In this document: positions 10,285 through 20,845 of the stretch, in pieces
Layout: the number at the start of each line of letters is the position of its first letter
Numbering within the stretch: the first letter of the stretch is position 1
Source of the DNA: Plantago elongata
Taxonomy: Eukaryota; Streptophyta; Magnoliopsida; Lamiales; Plantaginaceae
Direction of reading: 5' to 3'
Assembly: GCA_036897095.1 (NCBI GenBank)
Contig: JAYMSP010001756.1
Coordinates: forward strand, 1-29,135
Length of the DNA stretch: 29,135 nt
The notes under the pieces: generated by a model
What the model was told of the DNA's origin: nothing
Seen by the model: only the letters and a program-made list of their open reading frames with translations
Databases searched by the model: none
Translations under genes and position numbers: made by a program

Positions 10285-10405
10285 AGGGTTCGCCTAACGT
10301 TTTTTTTAAACGGCTGAGGGATGACTCAAACCCCCCACTTATTGGTTGGAGGTGAAGCGTCGTACCAACTGAGCTGCACTTTGTCATCAGGGTTTGTCTA
10401 ACGTT
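10285..10405 (-). mobile_element. tRNA-derived SINE-like insertion with 17-bp target duplication
   Basis: The 87-bp insert (10302-10388), read on the minus strand, carries an RNA polymerase III A-box-like CAGCTCAGTTGGTA and, about 30 bases later, a B-box-like GGTTTGAGTC. It ends in a short A run (the T run at 10301-10307 on the plus strand). It is flanked by AGGGTTCGCCTAACGTT (10285-10301) and AGGGTTTGTCTAACGTT (10389-10405), a 17-bp duplication with two differences, both C versus T. A-tail, pol III boxes and a long target duplication are the marks of LINE-mediated retroposition of a SINE or a tRNA-like RNA. Removing the insert and one duplicate rejoins the transposase reading frame. It is too degenerate to fold as a working tRNA. 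Confidence 0.75.
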
Positions 10406-12394
10406 GATGATGACTAAGTAGATGACATGTTTGGTAGTGAGATCGGCTCGGATGATAGTTTGGATGGGCATGAGTATGAAGACCATAACCACTTGTTCCA
10501 ATATTTAGGTTCATTTTCTAATCGGGGAGGAGCACAAGAAATGGTCGCACAGATTGGTAGGGTTAACAATATATCATTCATGGTTGCAAGCTCTAAAAAG
10601 AGTCGAGTTTATCTGAGTTGCGAATATGGAGGAAAATATAGAGAGACATCGTTCAAGAATGATAATGGTGTACTTCGTAGGCGAAGTGAGACGAAGAAAA
10701 ATAATTGTCAATAGGGGTAGACACAATCATCATATTGGAGATTAACCTAACTGGCATACATCAGTCGCAGCATTAAGTCAACCCGAGTTTGAATATGTTA
10801 GTGATTTAACTAAGTGTAACATAAGGCCGCAAAGTATCTTGTGGAGGTTGAAGTCAAAATTCGAAGGTAATGCTTGCAATATAAGGCACATTTACAATAT
10901 CAAACAGAAGATAAAAAGAGAAGATATGCGAGGTTTAAGCTTGATTCAATATTTTGTGAAGTTGTTAAATGATTCTAAATACTATCATTGGGTGAAGAAG
11001 GAGGGTGGAACTAATAAGTTGAGTGGAGTTTTCTTTGCACATTCTAAGAGTGGAATTGGTTAAATTGTTCCATGACGTACTTATCATCGACACCACGTAT
11101 CAAACAAATCGATACGGTTTATCTTTATTGGAGGTGATGGGTTTTTTGTCAACTTCCAAAAAGTTTCATGTTGGATTTGCTTACATGGGGAATGAAAAAA
11201 CTGAGAGTTACATGTTGGTTATGGAGCACTTGAAGAAAAATTTTGGTCGCACTAGGTTGCCGGTTTATTTGTCACAGATCGAGACTTGGCCTTCATAAGT
11301 GCTATTGAGTTTCATTTTGAGAAGTCTGCCCATCTACTTTGTCAAAGTCATATTTTCGAGGACGTGCTAAAGAATCACGCAAGAATTGTTCACAATAAGA
11401 AGTATGAGAAAGCAGTAATTGTCAGATGGACAAGAATTGTCAAAGCACAATGTGAGCAGCAGTTTGATATTCGTGTAAAGCGGTTTTTGCATGCTTGGCG
11501 GTACTATCCCGAATTCCAGGATTATGTGACCAATATTGAGCGTTTTGTTTCTTGTTGGACGAAGAAATATCTACATTTTGGAGCAGAAACAAGTAACAGG
11601 TAATCATTAAATATTTTATAATTGTTTAACGTGTATTATTATTATATGATGCATGTTCGATATGTTGAATATTAATCAATAACATTTACAGGGTTGAATC
11701 AACACATGATCAACTTAATTCTTGGATTACAATCTCGAGGCACAATTTTCATAGTAGTTTGGGAAAGATCCACGGGATCTTTGAGTAGGAGATAGACGAG
11801 ATTCGAGGACAATTTGAGCTGAATAGAATGAAGCATGCTTATTACTATAAGAAGTATAAATTATTTCGGAAGTTGCGAGGTATTGTTTCACATCATTGCC
11901 TAGATGTTTTGGTTGGAGAGATAGCTGGAACACCTAATAGCCTAAGTTGCACACATGAGTTACGCACTACGCATGGATTTCCTTGTGCATGTATGATGAT
12001 GGATATGAAAGATGAACATCACCCACTTAATCTGTCTGATATACATCCATTTTGGAAGACTCTTCACTTGATAGAAAATACAATGGTGGTAAACTTGACA
12101 CACCCACTGCTGATGATCTATATGATGAAGCGGTTATGGATTTTAAGCAATTTTCCTCTTATGCCCAAAAGAGGATTCTCGCCGAACAAATTCACGAAAT
12201 AATGATTCCAGAATTAGTTGATTTGGAAGAGCCTCTACACCATAAGCATAAAGGTCGGCCCCATGGAGCTCGGGGTAAGAGGTTTATGGGTGACTCTGAG
12301 GAGAAGAAGAATGATCACAAGAAGGAGTCAGTACCAATGAAGCCAGACTCGGGACCATTTTCCTACTACGCAAATATGCCAAGGGATAGACTGC

Positions 12395-13017
12395 CTGAAT
12401 GTTGAAGCAGATGGTAATTGCGGCTACCGGTCACTGGCTCATACACATACGAGTCGCATGTGATGTGGGACTGTGTGCGTGCATATATTCAATATGAGAT
12501 GACGACTCATGCAGACTTGTACAAAAAACTTACTGGTGGGTGATATTCTAATATAATGCATGCATCTTTTATTATGGCATATATAATATTTCATAGTAGT
12601 TTGGGTTTATTTGCAGGACACCCCAACAACTACTTGAAGGCATTATAGATGTTGTTACATTTTGAAGGGGGGTGCAAGGATGATAAGTGGTTGAGCTTTT
12701 ACAACCACGGTTCGGCCATAGCGACAAAGTATCAGGTGGTTGTCCATGTTTATTGGAAGCATTGGAGCCAGAGTCTTACATATTTTCCAATCGAATGGCT
12801 TAAGGAGCTTGATGATTCACATCCTGATCCGCCGGATCAAGAATGGTATGTCGGAATTGTCAATGAGAATCACTTTGTGGTGTTGAACATGGAGTCAAAA
12901 TCTTCAATGACCTCTATATGGAAACAATGGGTCAGACATAAAGAGCCCCGTATTAGCCGGACCATCATAAGCCAAGACTTGATATGTTTGACAAATCTCA
13001 TTGATGACATTATTTGA
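12395..13017 (+). pseudogene. OTU-like cysteine peptidase domain fused to the transposase
   Basis: Directly after the transposase C-terminus the DNA encodes NVEADGNCGYRSLA, the classic OTU-family active-site block, with the catalytic Cys codon at 12419-12421 and the partner Asp at 12410-12412. One frameshift near 12445 and a probable intron (about 12538-12617, ending TTTATTTGCAG) lead to the second half. That half has YFPIEW (near 12780), QEWYVGIVNENHFVVLN with the catalytic His codon at 12871-12873, and a stop at 13015-13017. OTU enzymes cleave ubiquitin or related isopeptide links. In transposons their role is unknown, possibly protecting the transposase from degradation. A linker of 'PFSYY' type just before the domain and the lack of a new start favour a fusion rather than a separate gene. 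Broken by frameshifts and a stop near 12647. Confidence 0.82.
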
Positions 13018-13049
13018 CACTCATGAACTTTTTTTTTTTTGGAATTATT

Positions 13050-13420
13050 TATTTTTATAGTTTTGAGCAATTTTAGTAAAATTTGCACAGATTCTTTGTC
13101 CGATATGCAAATCATGAAATTCCAAATTCCTAGAAAACTAGACTCGTATATTTTCAAAACGGTGTAGGCCATGATTCCTTATTACCGAGAGAAAACAGAA
13201 ATCCGTTTCAAGTTCGGTGTAATCTGTTTGTTTTTACAATTTTGAGCAGTTTTAGTAAAATTTGCATAGATTCTTCGTCCGATATGTAAATCATGAAGTT
13301 CCAAATTCCTAGAAAACTAGACTCGTATATATTAAAAACAGTGTAGACCATGATGCCTATTTATACCTTAGATAGAACATAAATCCAGTTAATGTTGACA
13401 GCTTTGAGCCGTTTTACTAA
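13050..13420. repeat. Two-and-a-part tandem repeat, ~179-bp unit
   Basis: TTTTGAGCANTTTTAGTAAA begins at 13061 and again at 13240. The following 90 or so bases (through TCCGATATG and CCTAGAAAACTAGACTCGT) are nearly identical, and a third, truncated start appears at about 13401. The array lies between the convergent OTU and PMD genes, so it may be derived from their shared 3' region. Divergence is low compared with the surrounding decay, suggesting duplication within the element's recent history. Confidence 0.75.
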
Positions 13421-13984
13421 TCTTCCTGCATTTATTCAAAAAAATTATGCTTTTAATTTTTCCCACTCTATAGTACCTTTTATTTGAGGAATAAGTATCA
13501 TATATTTCCATAAGTATTTCTACAGTAAAATAACAAATTCAATCTCAAGAAAAGTACAAAATGGACATGTAGGATGCCATTTTTCAATTTCCTAACATTT
13601 TAACTCTAGAATTTTTACAAAATTTATTATGTTGGTGGTTTTGTTGTTTCCTTAAGTTGTATAAGGTACTTATATGTGCATAAACATTTATAAAATTCAT
13701 TTACTAATTTACAATTGCTCTGATCAAAATACACCCTCTAGGATGTCATTTGTTTTTAATTTTTTAGTAATTTTTCTGCAAATTCAATGTCACCAAAACT
13801 AAGTATACAAACCAGAAATTCAGATATAATCACCCCACAAGTCTTCCAATCACTTACCAAATTTAAAACATGAATGTCATCATCGTACATGTTATTCCGA
13901 GCATTTGACAAAAGAAAAACACGAATGTCAGCACCCCATAAGTGTTCAAAATACTTAACCAAAATAAAAAACATAAATATCATC
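13421..13984. other. Non-coding spacer between convergent MULE genes
   Basis: AT-rich sequence holding two related stretches (CCACAAGTCTTCCAATCACTT near 13836 and CCCATAAGTGTTCAAAATAC near 13935). The minus-strand 75-codon frame at 13756-13983 may be the eroded C-terminal part of the PMD gene, but no PMD motif is readable in it. Confidence 0.35.
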
Positions 13985-15556
13985 CTGCAAGTCTTACATT
14001 ACTATTTTTCAGACCATCCAACTTAATCCTGTGTGAAATCAAGTTTCCATTGTGTGATGCTTGTGGCACCCGGGACGGCTTCCATCTACGTGCACCAGTA
14101 TCATTTCCGTCAACATTCACTTATCTTCCTCTAGGCCGGAAACATGAAAAGTACTCATAAATCCATGCCTGTAAATTATTTAATTATAAAGTGTTAACAA
14201 TAACAAACATGTTTATTGAACATTGACAAGTGATAAAAGAAAAAGAAAAAAAACCTGAACCAAAGTAAGACAATTAGATATCTCTTTGTAACTAGCTCTG
14301 GATGCTTCTCCAAGATTCCTATACATATTAGCCAAGGCCGTTGCACCCCAAGCATATTCAGACACCTGGTTTGGATCATGCAAGAACTCCACTTAGCTAG
14401 TATTAACAAATGAGTTGATCTTCTCACAGAACAATGAGACCTTGAGAAGCCACAACAAGTAACCTGTATATATTGCACCATCACTAGCACTGTGGTCATA
14501 CTGTAACGACTCTAATGCACTAAGTTTGCAAAAATTCCCACCCTTTGAACCAATAACACTGCTCAGTCTAACACCATCCTCAAGGTTTATATCAAATAGA
14601 ATGGCCAAATCCCCAAAGTAACTACTCTTAGTAGTGATAACCGGCTTACCCGTTACATGAATTCTTAGTAATACCAAACATCATGTAGAGTGATAGTTAT
14701 CTCACCAAACGGTAGGTGAAATGTATTGGTCTCAGGATGCCATCTTTCCACAAAAGTCGATATCAAATGAACGTCTAGAGTCTCAAACATGCATTCCTTT
14801 AGATGGTATAACCTGCTATCCCTCAACCAACGCAAGCCCTCTTCCCTCGTGGTTGGGACTTTAAACTTTGATACTCTAGTGCTTCTAGAATGATAGTTCA
14901 AACATCCTCTAACATTTTAAAAAAGACAATCTTAGATACTTCTTTTTCACAACCCGTTGTAAAATAGTTGACTAAATCAAACAATATACTTACCTCATCT
15001 CATGTCTTCCATAATTGATACGCAATATGGTCCTGGAATGAAGTCAATAATTCCCTTATCTTCGGCCCCCCATCATCATCCACCATATTCATCTGCTCAT
15101 TACCATAAGAACTACACTCATCGGGATCCTGCATGTATCACTTAGTCGGGCGTACACTATTATCACGTGAAACTGACATGGTAGTATCACCATCACCATC
15201 ACCATCATCATCAACACTCACACGAACACGTTCACGCCTATTCGATCCGTTAAGGCCTTTTCCTGCCCCATGCCTCGATACGCTCACATTTAACTGCATA
15301 TGTTTGTCCTGCTCATCTGATGCTATATTATTGTCAGAACTCACTCCTCCACCAAGTTGTTCACCTGGATTTGGCATAAATGTACTATCAGATATGTCGA
15401 GACTGCTCCATCTAGCAGGATCGTTCTGTAAGACATATGTCCCCAACCTAGACCTAGTAGTTGCATTTTGCTCTCTTAATAGTTGTTTCTCCTACGACTA
15501 GACCCTGTAACGTCTCTATCATCCAAACGGGAGGCTTTATTTCCCTGTTTCATCAT
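13985..15556 (-). pseudogene. Plant mobile domain (PMD, MAIN/aminotransferase-like) gene, decayed
   Basis: Read on the minus strand from the ATG at 15556. Exon 1 encodes a basic start (MKQGNKASR...SSRRR) and a disordered, acidic region with a DDDGDGDGD run (15190-15215). It ends at a GAG|GTAAGT donor at 14994/14993. Exon 2 (from about 14908) contains the PMD core: LRWLRDSRLYHLKECMFETL, then LISTFVERWHPETNTFHLPFGEITITLHDV, and later YLLWLL and EYAWGATALANMYRNL. It ends at NCLTLVQ (donor at 14254). Exon 3 begins at 14168 with AWIYEYFSCFRP and runs through ARRWKP to about 13985. The joint LVQ|AWIYEYF is a hallmark of the family. PMD proteins include the Arabidopsis MAIN and MAIL1 proteins, and transposon-borne members are known. 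Their biochemical role is unclear. Breaks: frameshift in exon 1 near 15480, stops near 15136, 15005, 14395 and 14114, and a frameshift near 14660. Confidence 0.85.
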
Positions 15557-15984
15557 CTACAAAATAGATTATAGATTATAATATACAAAAAATAATTTCA
15601 AAACAAATAATTAATCAACCTAGAAATGAATCACAAATAATAGTACTAATATAAATCATAAGTAATCCAAAATTAAATAAATAAGTAGAGGAGTAGCCAT
15701 GGGTCCAATTGGCACGATAAAGATTTTTCTGCCAGGCGGCCAACAACTGTGTTGTTGCCTGTAAAATTGCTGCACCCAATCGAAATTAATTTTTCTTTTT
15801 CAAACAAAAATACACGTGAATTTGTAAATAAGAGGTAGAAACTAACCTTCTAGAATTGTTCTATATTTACTAGAGATGGAGGTTAGAAGAATTGAGGTGT
15901 TGGATAATTTAGTTTGTATCGTTAGGATTTTGTAATTTGTAAAGGTCATAATTGCGAATTCATAATTTTTTTGATTATTTATGT

Positions 15985-16062
15985 AAATATTTAAAAAAAT
16001 ATCATGCGTTTAGTAAAATGTGCCACGAAGATTAACCGTTCGACCATATTTAAGGTGGGGAT
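15985..16062 (-). repeat. Right terminal inverted repeat of the MULE
   Basis: The complement of 16022-15994 matches the left core in 27 of 29 positions. Outside the core, complementary words CCCACCTTAAAT (about 16049-16060) and GGTTAA resemble the left end. The outer boundary and target duplication are unresolved. Confidence 0.72.
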
Positions 16063-16231
16063 GACGCAAATAGCTTAGGGTTTCAACTTAGACAAGAAAG
16101 GATAAAAATATTTCAAATTAATATAATAAACTTTCACATTCCTTTTAAAATATTAAAATAGTTATAATTTTCCTAGATATAAGGAAATGCATAACATATT
16201 CTTCCTAGAGTTTGACTTTGATATGGTTATA

Positions 16232-16489
16232 CTCCCTTTCGTCTCAAATTCGATGACTCATTTTAACTTTTCACTATCAACGTTTAAAAAGTTAAAGTTT
16301 GATTTATTAATATATAATATTTTAATCGATTAAAAAATATATATAATGAAGATTTAGTATGTGATCTTTAATATTATGAATATTTTTTAATTTTTTAGCA
16401 ACATTATATATGAATTATTCATGTACAAAGTTTGAACCCGCGTTGAACATGAAAAGTTAAATTGGTACTTAAATTTAGAACGAAGGGAG
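16232..16489. mobile_element. Stowaway-like MITE with TA target duplication
   Basis: A 258-bp AT-rich element starts CTCCCTTTCGTCTCAAAT and ends with the complement of CTCCCTTCGTTCTAAAT. It is flanked on both sides by TA (16230-16231 and 16490-16491). CTCCCTCCGT-type ends with TA duplication are the signature of Stowaway MITEs mobilised by Tc1/mariner transposases. No coding capacity is present. Confidence 0.85.
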
Positions 16490-16581
16490 TACACATTACG
16501 TTAATATAATAATACTAAAATTTATGTCACACGCTACACTTGTGAAGCTTATTCAGATCTTGTTCTATGATGTGCTAAGTT

Positions 16582-16720
16582 ATACTCTCTCTGTGCAGTT
16601 TCATCTTTTCGTGTTATCGGGCACAAGATTTATAATAAAAGTAAATAAATTATGAAAAATCAAGATAGAATAAGAAATAAATTAAATAAAATAATATAAG
16701 TAATGGATAAAGTATAGGAG
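16582..16720. mobile_element. Stowaway-like MITE fragment
   Basis: TACTCTCTCTGTGCAGTTTC followed by TTTTCGTGTTATCGGGCAC closely resembles the left third of a common plant Stowaway-type family (TACTCCCTCCGTCCC..., then GGGCAC...). No matching right end is seen, so the element is truncated or has diverged. Confidence 0.5.
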
Positions 16721-16939
16721 ATACTCAATTCTGAATAAAACAATGCATTGATTTCTTGTAGCACTCAGCAAACCTGATTTGTTTACAATTCCATCGCCTC
16801 CGTTTTCTTGAGTGATTTAGGTGCTTTTGATGACTTGAGGCATCAACCTTGGCCCTTGGGATGAGCTTGTACGAATCGAATCCACAAAGGAGAGTAGGAG
16901 ACCTTAAAGATGCGTATTGAATAATTACAATTGTTTTAG

Positions 16940-17154
16940 TACTCTCTTCGTAACTTTATTTATACATTAGGAGAAAATGAAAAATACCTTTCTCATAATA
17001 CATATAAAAAATGTTACTTTTTACACTAATCAAACATTGTATCCCAAAAATTACACCTGTTACTACATTTTCGTTTTAATGTACTATCACTTTATAATTT
17101 TTCATTAAACACAACACACTAAAACGTAAAAAGTTTTTCAAGTCAGAAGGAGCA
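16940..17154. mobile_element. Probable Stowaway-like MITE, diverged
   Basis: The left end TACTCTCTTCGTAACTT (16940 onward) roughly mirrors the complement of the right end (GTGCTCCTTCTGACTTG, ending 17155). The interior is AT-rich and partly self-complementary (ACTTTTTAC near 17016, CGTAAAAAG near 17125). Target duplication is not clear. Confidence 0.4.
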
Positions 17155-17540
17155 CAAAAAAGAATTCCTAGTTTTTTATTTTGAAAAAGTTAAATTTCAT
17201 TAATGATAAAGACATTGTAGGACAAGTTATTTGCAAAGTCTCCAATAATATACCAGATCTTAATGCCTTACATTAATAGCCAAAATCAAAGACCCTGATA
17301 AGGTAAATTAGACTTGAACATAAAAAATTCAACCCAGATGAAATAATACATACTACTCTAGTACAGCAGTACACTCAACAGCTCACAGAATAGCTTCCTG
17401 CAATAACAAGAAAGATGTACCTCATTAGGTATACCTAAGAGCAGTACCGGTATATAATATTAACATTAATATATCTTTATTATTATTAAATTAAATCTTA
17501 ATTCAATCTCATCCATTAATTAAGTATTAATATAATGGAG
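17155..17540. other. Intergenic DNA, no gene seen
   Basis: No ORF, repeat or regulatory signal could be supported. Confidence 0.3.
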
Positions 17541-17939
17541 TGTTACACAGTCGCATAATAACGTAGTGCTTTTACATCGTAATATAATAAAATATACATC
17601 ATTTTTATTAAATATTGTTTAAATATATTAAATTAATGATTTCAATTGATAATTAAAATTAGTTTCCATTAATCGGAATCCGACGATCACCTCCACTAAC
17701 CGAAATCCGTCAACCACCTCAAATCTTCAAGCAACTGAAATCTGGCAACCACCTCAAACACACATGAATCTAATGAAAACCCCATGCACCACCGGAATCC
17801 AACAATCATTGAAATAGACATCCACTATAACATATTGACGAGTTTAGTAGATGCATCAGTGAAAATCTGCTGACATCTACCATGTTTAAGTTGGCATGGG
17901 AAAACTTGCAAAATTTTTACAATAAGCAATATTTTTGTT

Positions 17940-18420
17940 ATGATGTAGTATTTGTTGACGATCTCAAGGAAACACGATGATTCTGGCTACAACATTATAA
18001 CTACATGATGTTGCATCAGTTTGATACTTTAAATAACATATATAAAGTACAGTAAATAATGTTGTAGCACTGTTTTTGTTATGATGTAGCATTTGGTTGA
18101 TGATCTCAAGGAAACATGATAATTCTTGCTACAACATTATAACTAAATGTTGATGCATCAATTTGATACTCTAAGTAATACATACAACTACTTTCGCAGA
18201 AGCATTGTAATTATATTGCTAAAGCATTGTTTACAATAAACAATGATGCATCAATGTTTTTATGATGATGTAGCATTTGGTTGACGATCTCAAGGAATCA
18301 CGATGATTCTTGCTACAACATTATTACTAAATGTTGTTGCATCAGTTTAATACTCCAAATAACGCATACAACTACTTTCGCAATAGCATTGTAATTATAT
18401 TGCTAAAGCATTCTTTGTCT
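17940..18420 (+). repeat. Three-copy tandem array
   Basis: ATGATGTAG starts units at 17940, 18081 and 18265. Each contains GACGATCTCAAGGAA (or close), GATTCTTGCTACAACATTAT and GTTGCATCAGTTT, and units 2 and 3 share ACAACTACTTTCGCA. Unit lengths differ (141 and 184 bp) because unit 1 lacks part of the tail. No ORF spans the array. Confidence 0.75.
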
Positions 18421-19400
18421 TATAAATAACCAACATCCATTAATGCTTTGCTCCCTCCACTTTATGAAATTAAATGATGTGATGTATTTCTCCTTTATGT
18501 TGAACCTGAGTTTAACAATCAAACCATCATGTATTAAATAATTTCATAAACCAATACAAAATGTTTATTTTTTAATTTTAATTTGAAATTTTCTAATTAA
18601 TTTGATATGAACTATTTACTTTAGTAATCAGTAGAAGTCATTTGACTATAGATATTCAACATAACAAATTTACACAAGATATTGATTTCATATGAAACTT
18701 TTGATGCTTTTTTGTTATAACTGTATTTTTCTTTATAAAACTTCTAATGATTTTTGTTATAAATGTATTGTACGTTCATCTCTTTAATTTTAGTCTATTT
18801 ATTAATTTTTTATCTCAAAGGACTAATCATCCAATATGACATTTATATTATAACATATATCAAAGGTATGTGGGTCTAATTTTAGCCCGGTCCTAAAAGC
18901 CCGGTCAAATGGGGATTGACCGGACATGGCAATGCCAATGAGCGGCCTTGCGAACCTTCAGACATAATTTTACTATTTGAACTCACCATAAAAATTTTAT
19001 CAAGTTATAATACAAGCTTAACAGAGCTTTCATTTTTCCTGTGTCCCTCCAACCTATTCGAGTTACCGATTGAGATTACACCTCTCAATATATTTGAAAT
19101 TATTTGAATGCTCTGATTACTTCATTTGATTGCTCGAATGATAAAATTTTGTAGCTACTATCTGTGTTTATTGATACATTTCACTTGTCGACATGGATTA
19201 AACTTATATAAAGTTAATTACGCTAATAGATCTAATATACTAGAGTGGTTCACTTACTATGTGTAGATGGTCGCAAGAGTTATTATACATGTCCAACTAA
19301 TCAGAAGAATTTAGTCGGTCGATTCATCATGCCTATATGTTGTTATCGTAACCTCCCCCATAAGTGGATGTAGCTTATACAATTCAATACTTAGGCATGC
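18421..19400. other. Non-coding AT-rich DNA
   Basis: Near 18880-18930 there is a short GCCCGGTC repeat pair followed by GACCGGAC. A 63-codon frame at 18916-19107 has no recognisable domain. Nothing else was supported. Confidence 0.3.
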
Positions 19401-19403
19401 TTT

Positions 19404-19505
19404 CATGCATGCAATTAAGTCGGTTTCAAGCAAAAATATATAAATAGTGTAGTTGTTACCAATACATTTTCAACTTTACATATCATTCGTACAATTTCAC
19501 GATGT
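19404..19505 (+). promoter_or_regulatory. Orphan promoter-like block with RY motif and TATA box
   Basis: CATGCATGCA at 19404-19413 is a perfect RY-type element (bound by B3-domain factors in seed promoters). It is followed by ATATATAAATAG (about 19437-19448) and an ATG at 19502 that opens only a 25-codon Cys/Met-rich frame (MSCMCFVFCV...). Spacing fits a plant core promoter, but no gene follows. It could be a remnant, a very small peptide gene or chance. Confidence 0.25.
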
Positions 19506-20241
19506 CATGCATGTGCTTCGTCTTTTGTGTGAGTATGCAACTGTATAATTTTAACATGAGCTTTTGTGTGAAAATATGATTGTTTGTTAAGCTCAAATTG
19601 GTTTGTTAATGGGGTTGTAAAAATGTTTGTATTAAAAGTAAACTATAATTAATATTCTTCAATTTAATTTAAGATTAGTTAGTGGTCAAATTTCTAGTTT
19701 TACCCCGAAAAAATGCATATAAACTTATTTGGGACGAAGAAATGCATCTTCAAGTAAATCAATTATACCAAAAATGATTATTTGTCCACAAATATAAACC
19801 ATTGTACTACATCATTAAAAAAATCTTCAATTTTTTTACTATTTTACGATCAACTGTCTTTGATTTTTACCACAAATTTCCTTTAAACGGTAGTAATAAA
19901 TAATTCAATAAAAGTTTATATTAAAATTTTAATAATTAATTTTTTATTAAATAATTTTATTATTGATTTATTATTATATCTTAAGAGTACTTTATAGTTA
20001 AAGTTAAAGATTGTTGACCAGTAGTTAATCAAATTTACTAAATTAAATATGTGAATTTACGAGTATTTTTTGTCACGGAAAAGTATATAAATAACTTCTA
20101 AATGCATATGAATACATTTCCTAATTATTTTCCTAGATAAAGGAATTAAAGATAATATATTAGGTTATTTAATTTATTGATATGAGTATATTCGTTGTAA
20201 ATTATGTAATGTACATTGATCACATTTACAAACCTTTATTT
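19506..20241. other. Non-coding AT-rich DNA
   Basis: No gene, terminal repeat or array was recognised in this stretch. Confidence 0.3.
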
Positions 20242-20457
20242 TGGCGCTGCGGCATTTGTTTATAATTGTGTCGCTGTCAGAAACAAAAGACGCTGCAACA
20301 TTCATTCATATCCATGTAGCATTGTTAGTTAGGATAAATGTAAGAATAAATTGACACTGCAGAGTCCGTTCATATCAATATATCATTATTATACGGGGAT
20401 AATGTAAGAATAAATTGTTCACGCTACAGCATTCATTCATATTGATGTAGCATTGTA
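20242..20457 (+). repeat. Tandem repeat array, ~66-bp unit
   Basis: Units start with CGCTGCRRCATT-like words at about 20291, 20353 and 20421 and continue through CATTCATAT, GTAGCATTG and GTAAGAATAAATTG. A weaker first unit begins at about 20243 (GCGCTGCGGCATTTG). Copies are imperfect. No coding capacity is present. Confidence 0.65.
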
Positions 20458-20845
20458 CCCAGATTCAGATATCTAATTTGATAGTGGTGGCGATTGGCCG
20501 GAGCTGGTGGTGGAGGTTGCTAATAGTGATAAGTCGGGCACACCGATAAATTAGATGTCATTACAAGATTAATAAAAATGAATTGGAAAACTTTTATTAA
20601 CCATAATTATGTTGGCGGTGGTGATCGAAGATGATAGTGGTGGCCAGAGATGATAGTGGTGACGGGAGATGATGGTGGTGTTGGTGGTGGTTTGAGGAGA
20701 GAAGATTATTATCTATTAATTTTTATTTACTAAAAATAATTACATAAAAGATTCTAAATAAGTGTTATTCTAATTATTTGAATTATCAAAAGGTTTTAAA
20801 AAGAACTTTTTAATTATTAGTTGTGATATTTAAGTTTTGAATGGT

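Larger units (their letters stand above)
9935..12394 (+). pseudogene. FAR1-type Mutator-like (MURA) transposase, decayed
   Basis: Exon 1 probably runs from ATG 9935 to 9964 (GAA|GTAAGT donor) and resumes at 10197 after TTTTTCAG. It encodes an acidic N-terminus rich in D, E and S. A FAR1-like zinc-binding domain follows: LSCEYGGKYR near 10615-10640, then KKNNCQ and RGRHNHH near 10691-10725. The MULE transposase core has its first acidic residue in LIIDTTY (Asp codon 11089-11091), the second in FVTDRDLAF (Asp 11277-11279), a CQSH motif near 11340, and the third in RVESTH (Glu 11696-11698). That last motif is assembled across an intron from 11600 (AG|GT) to 11691. A SWIM-like zinc finger follows at about 11945-11996 (CTHELRTTHGFPCAC). 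The family binds terminal repeats and cuts and pastes the element. Breaks: in-frame stop at 10415, stop codons near 10715-10735, a frameshift between 11040 and 11270, a stop near 11788, a frameshift near 12055 and another near 12385, plus the SINE insertion. The reading continues into the OTU domain listed separately. Confidence 0.88.
9731..16062. mobile_element. Mutator-like element (MULE) carrying transposase-OTU and plant mobile domain genes
   Basis: Inverted terminal repeats at the two ends enclose a plus-strand FAR1/MULE transposase gene with an OTU domain (9935-13017) and a minus-strand plant mobile domain gene (13985-15556) that converge on each other. The best-conserved TIR core is 9763-9791 against the complement of 15994-16022 (27 of 29 bases by eye), with weaker similarity outward to about 9731 and 16062. 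Both genes carry frameshifts and stops, so the copy is dead. A 9-bp target duplication, expected for MULEs, could not be identified, so the outer limits are approximate by tens of bases. GC-richer patches with CTGCC/GCCTG words lie a similar distance inside each end (10060-10125 and 15725-15770). Confidence 0.8.
17541..20845. mobile_element. Possible composite non-autonomous element
   Basis: Several features hint at one large unit. A GTCGCATAATAACGTAGTGC word at 17550 resembles words in the MITE region near 20860 and 21110. CCACCTC-rich sequence on the left (17685-17760) is mirrored by GGTGGTGA-rich sequence on the right (20485-20695). Arrays containing GATGTAGCATTTG-type words lie inside each end (17940-18420 and 20242-20457). 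No coding sequence is present. True ends and target duplication were not found, so the unit may instead be several independent repeats. Confidence 0.25.

Noticed and set aside
10302..10388. Functional tRNA gene on the minus strand
   Set aside because: The A- and B-box-like words are present, but the acceptor and anticodon stems do not pair and the copy has a target duplication and an A tail, so it is a retroposed tRNA-like sequence.
15133..15501. 122-codon plus-strand ORF with a serine-rich start
   Set aside because: It is the antisense reading of the PMD exon 1 acidic repeat (DDDGDGDGD), which gives SPSPSPS on the other strand.
17940..18420. CRISPR-like array
   Set aside because: Repeat units are long, unequal and imperfect, with no unique spacers, and the window is plant nuclear DNA.
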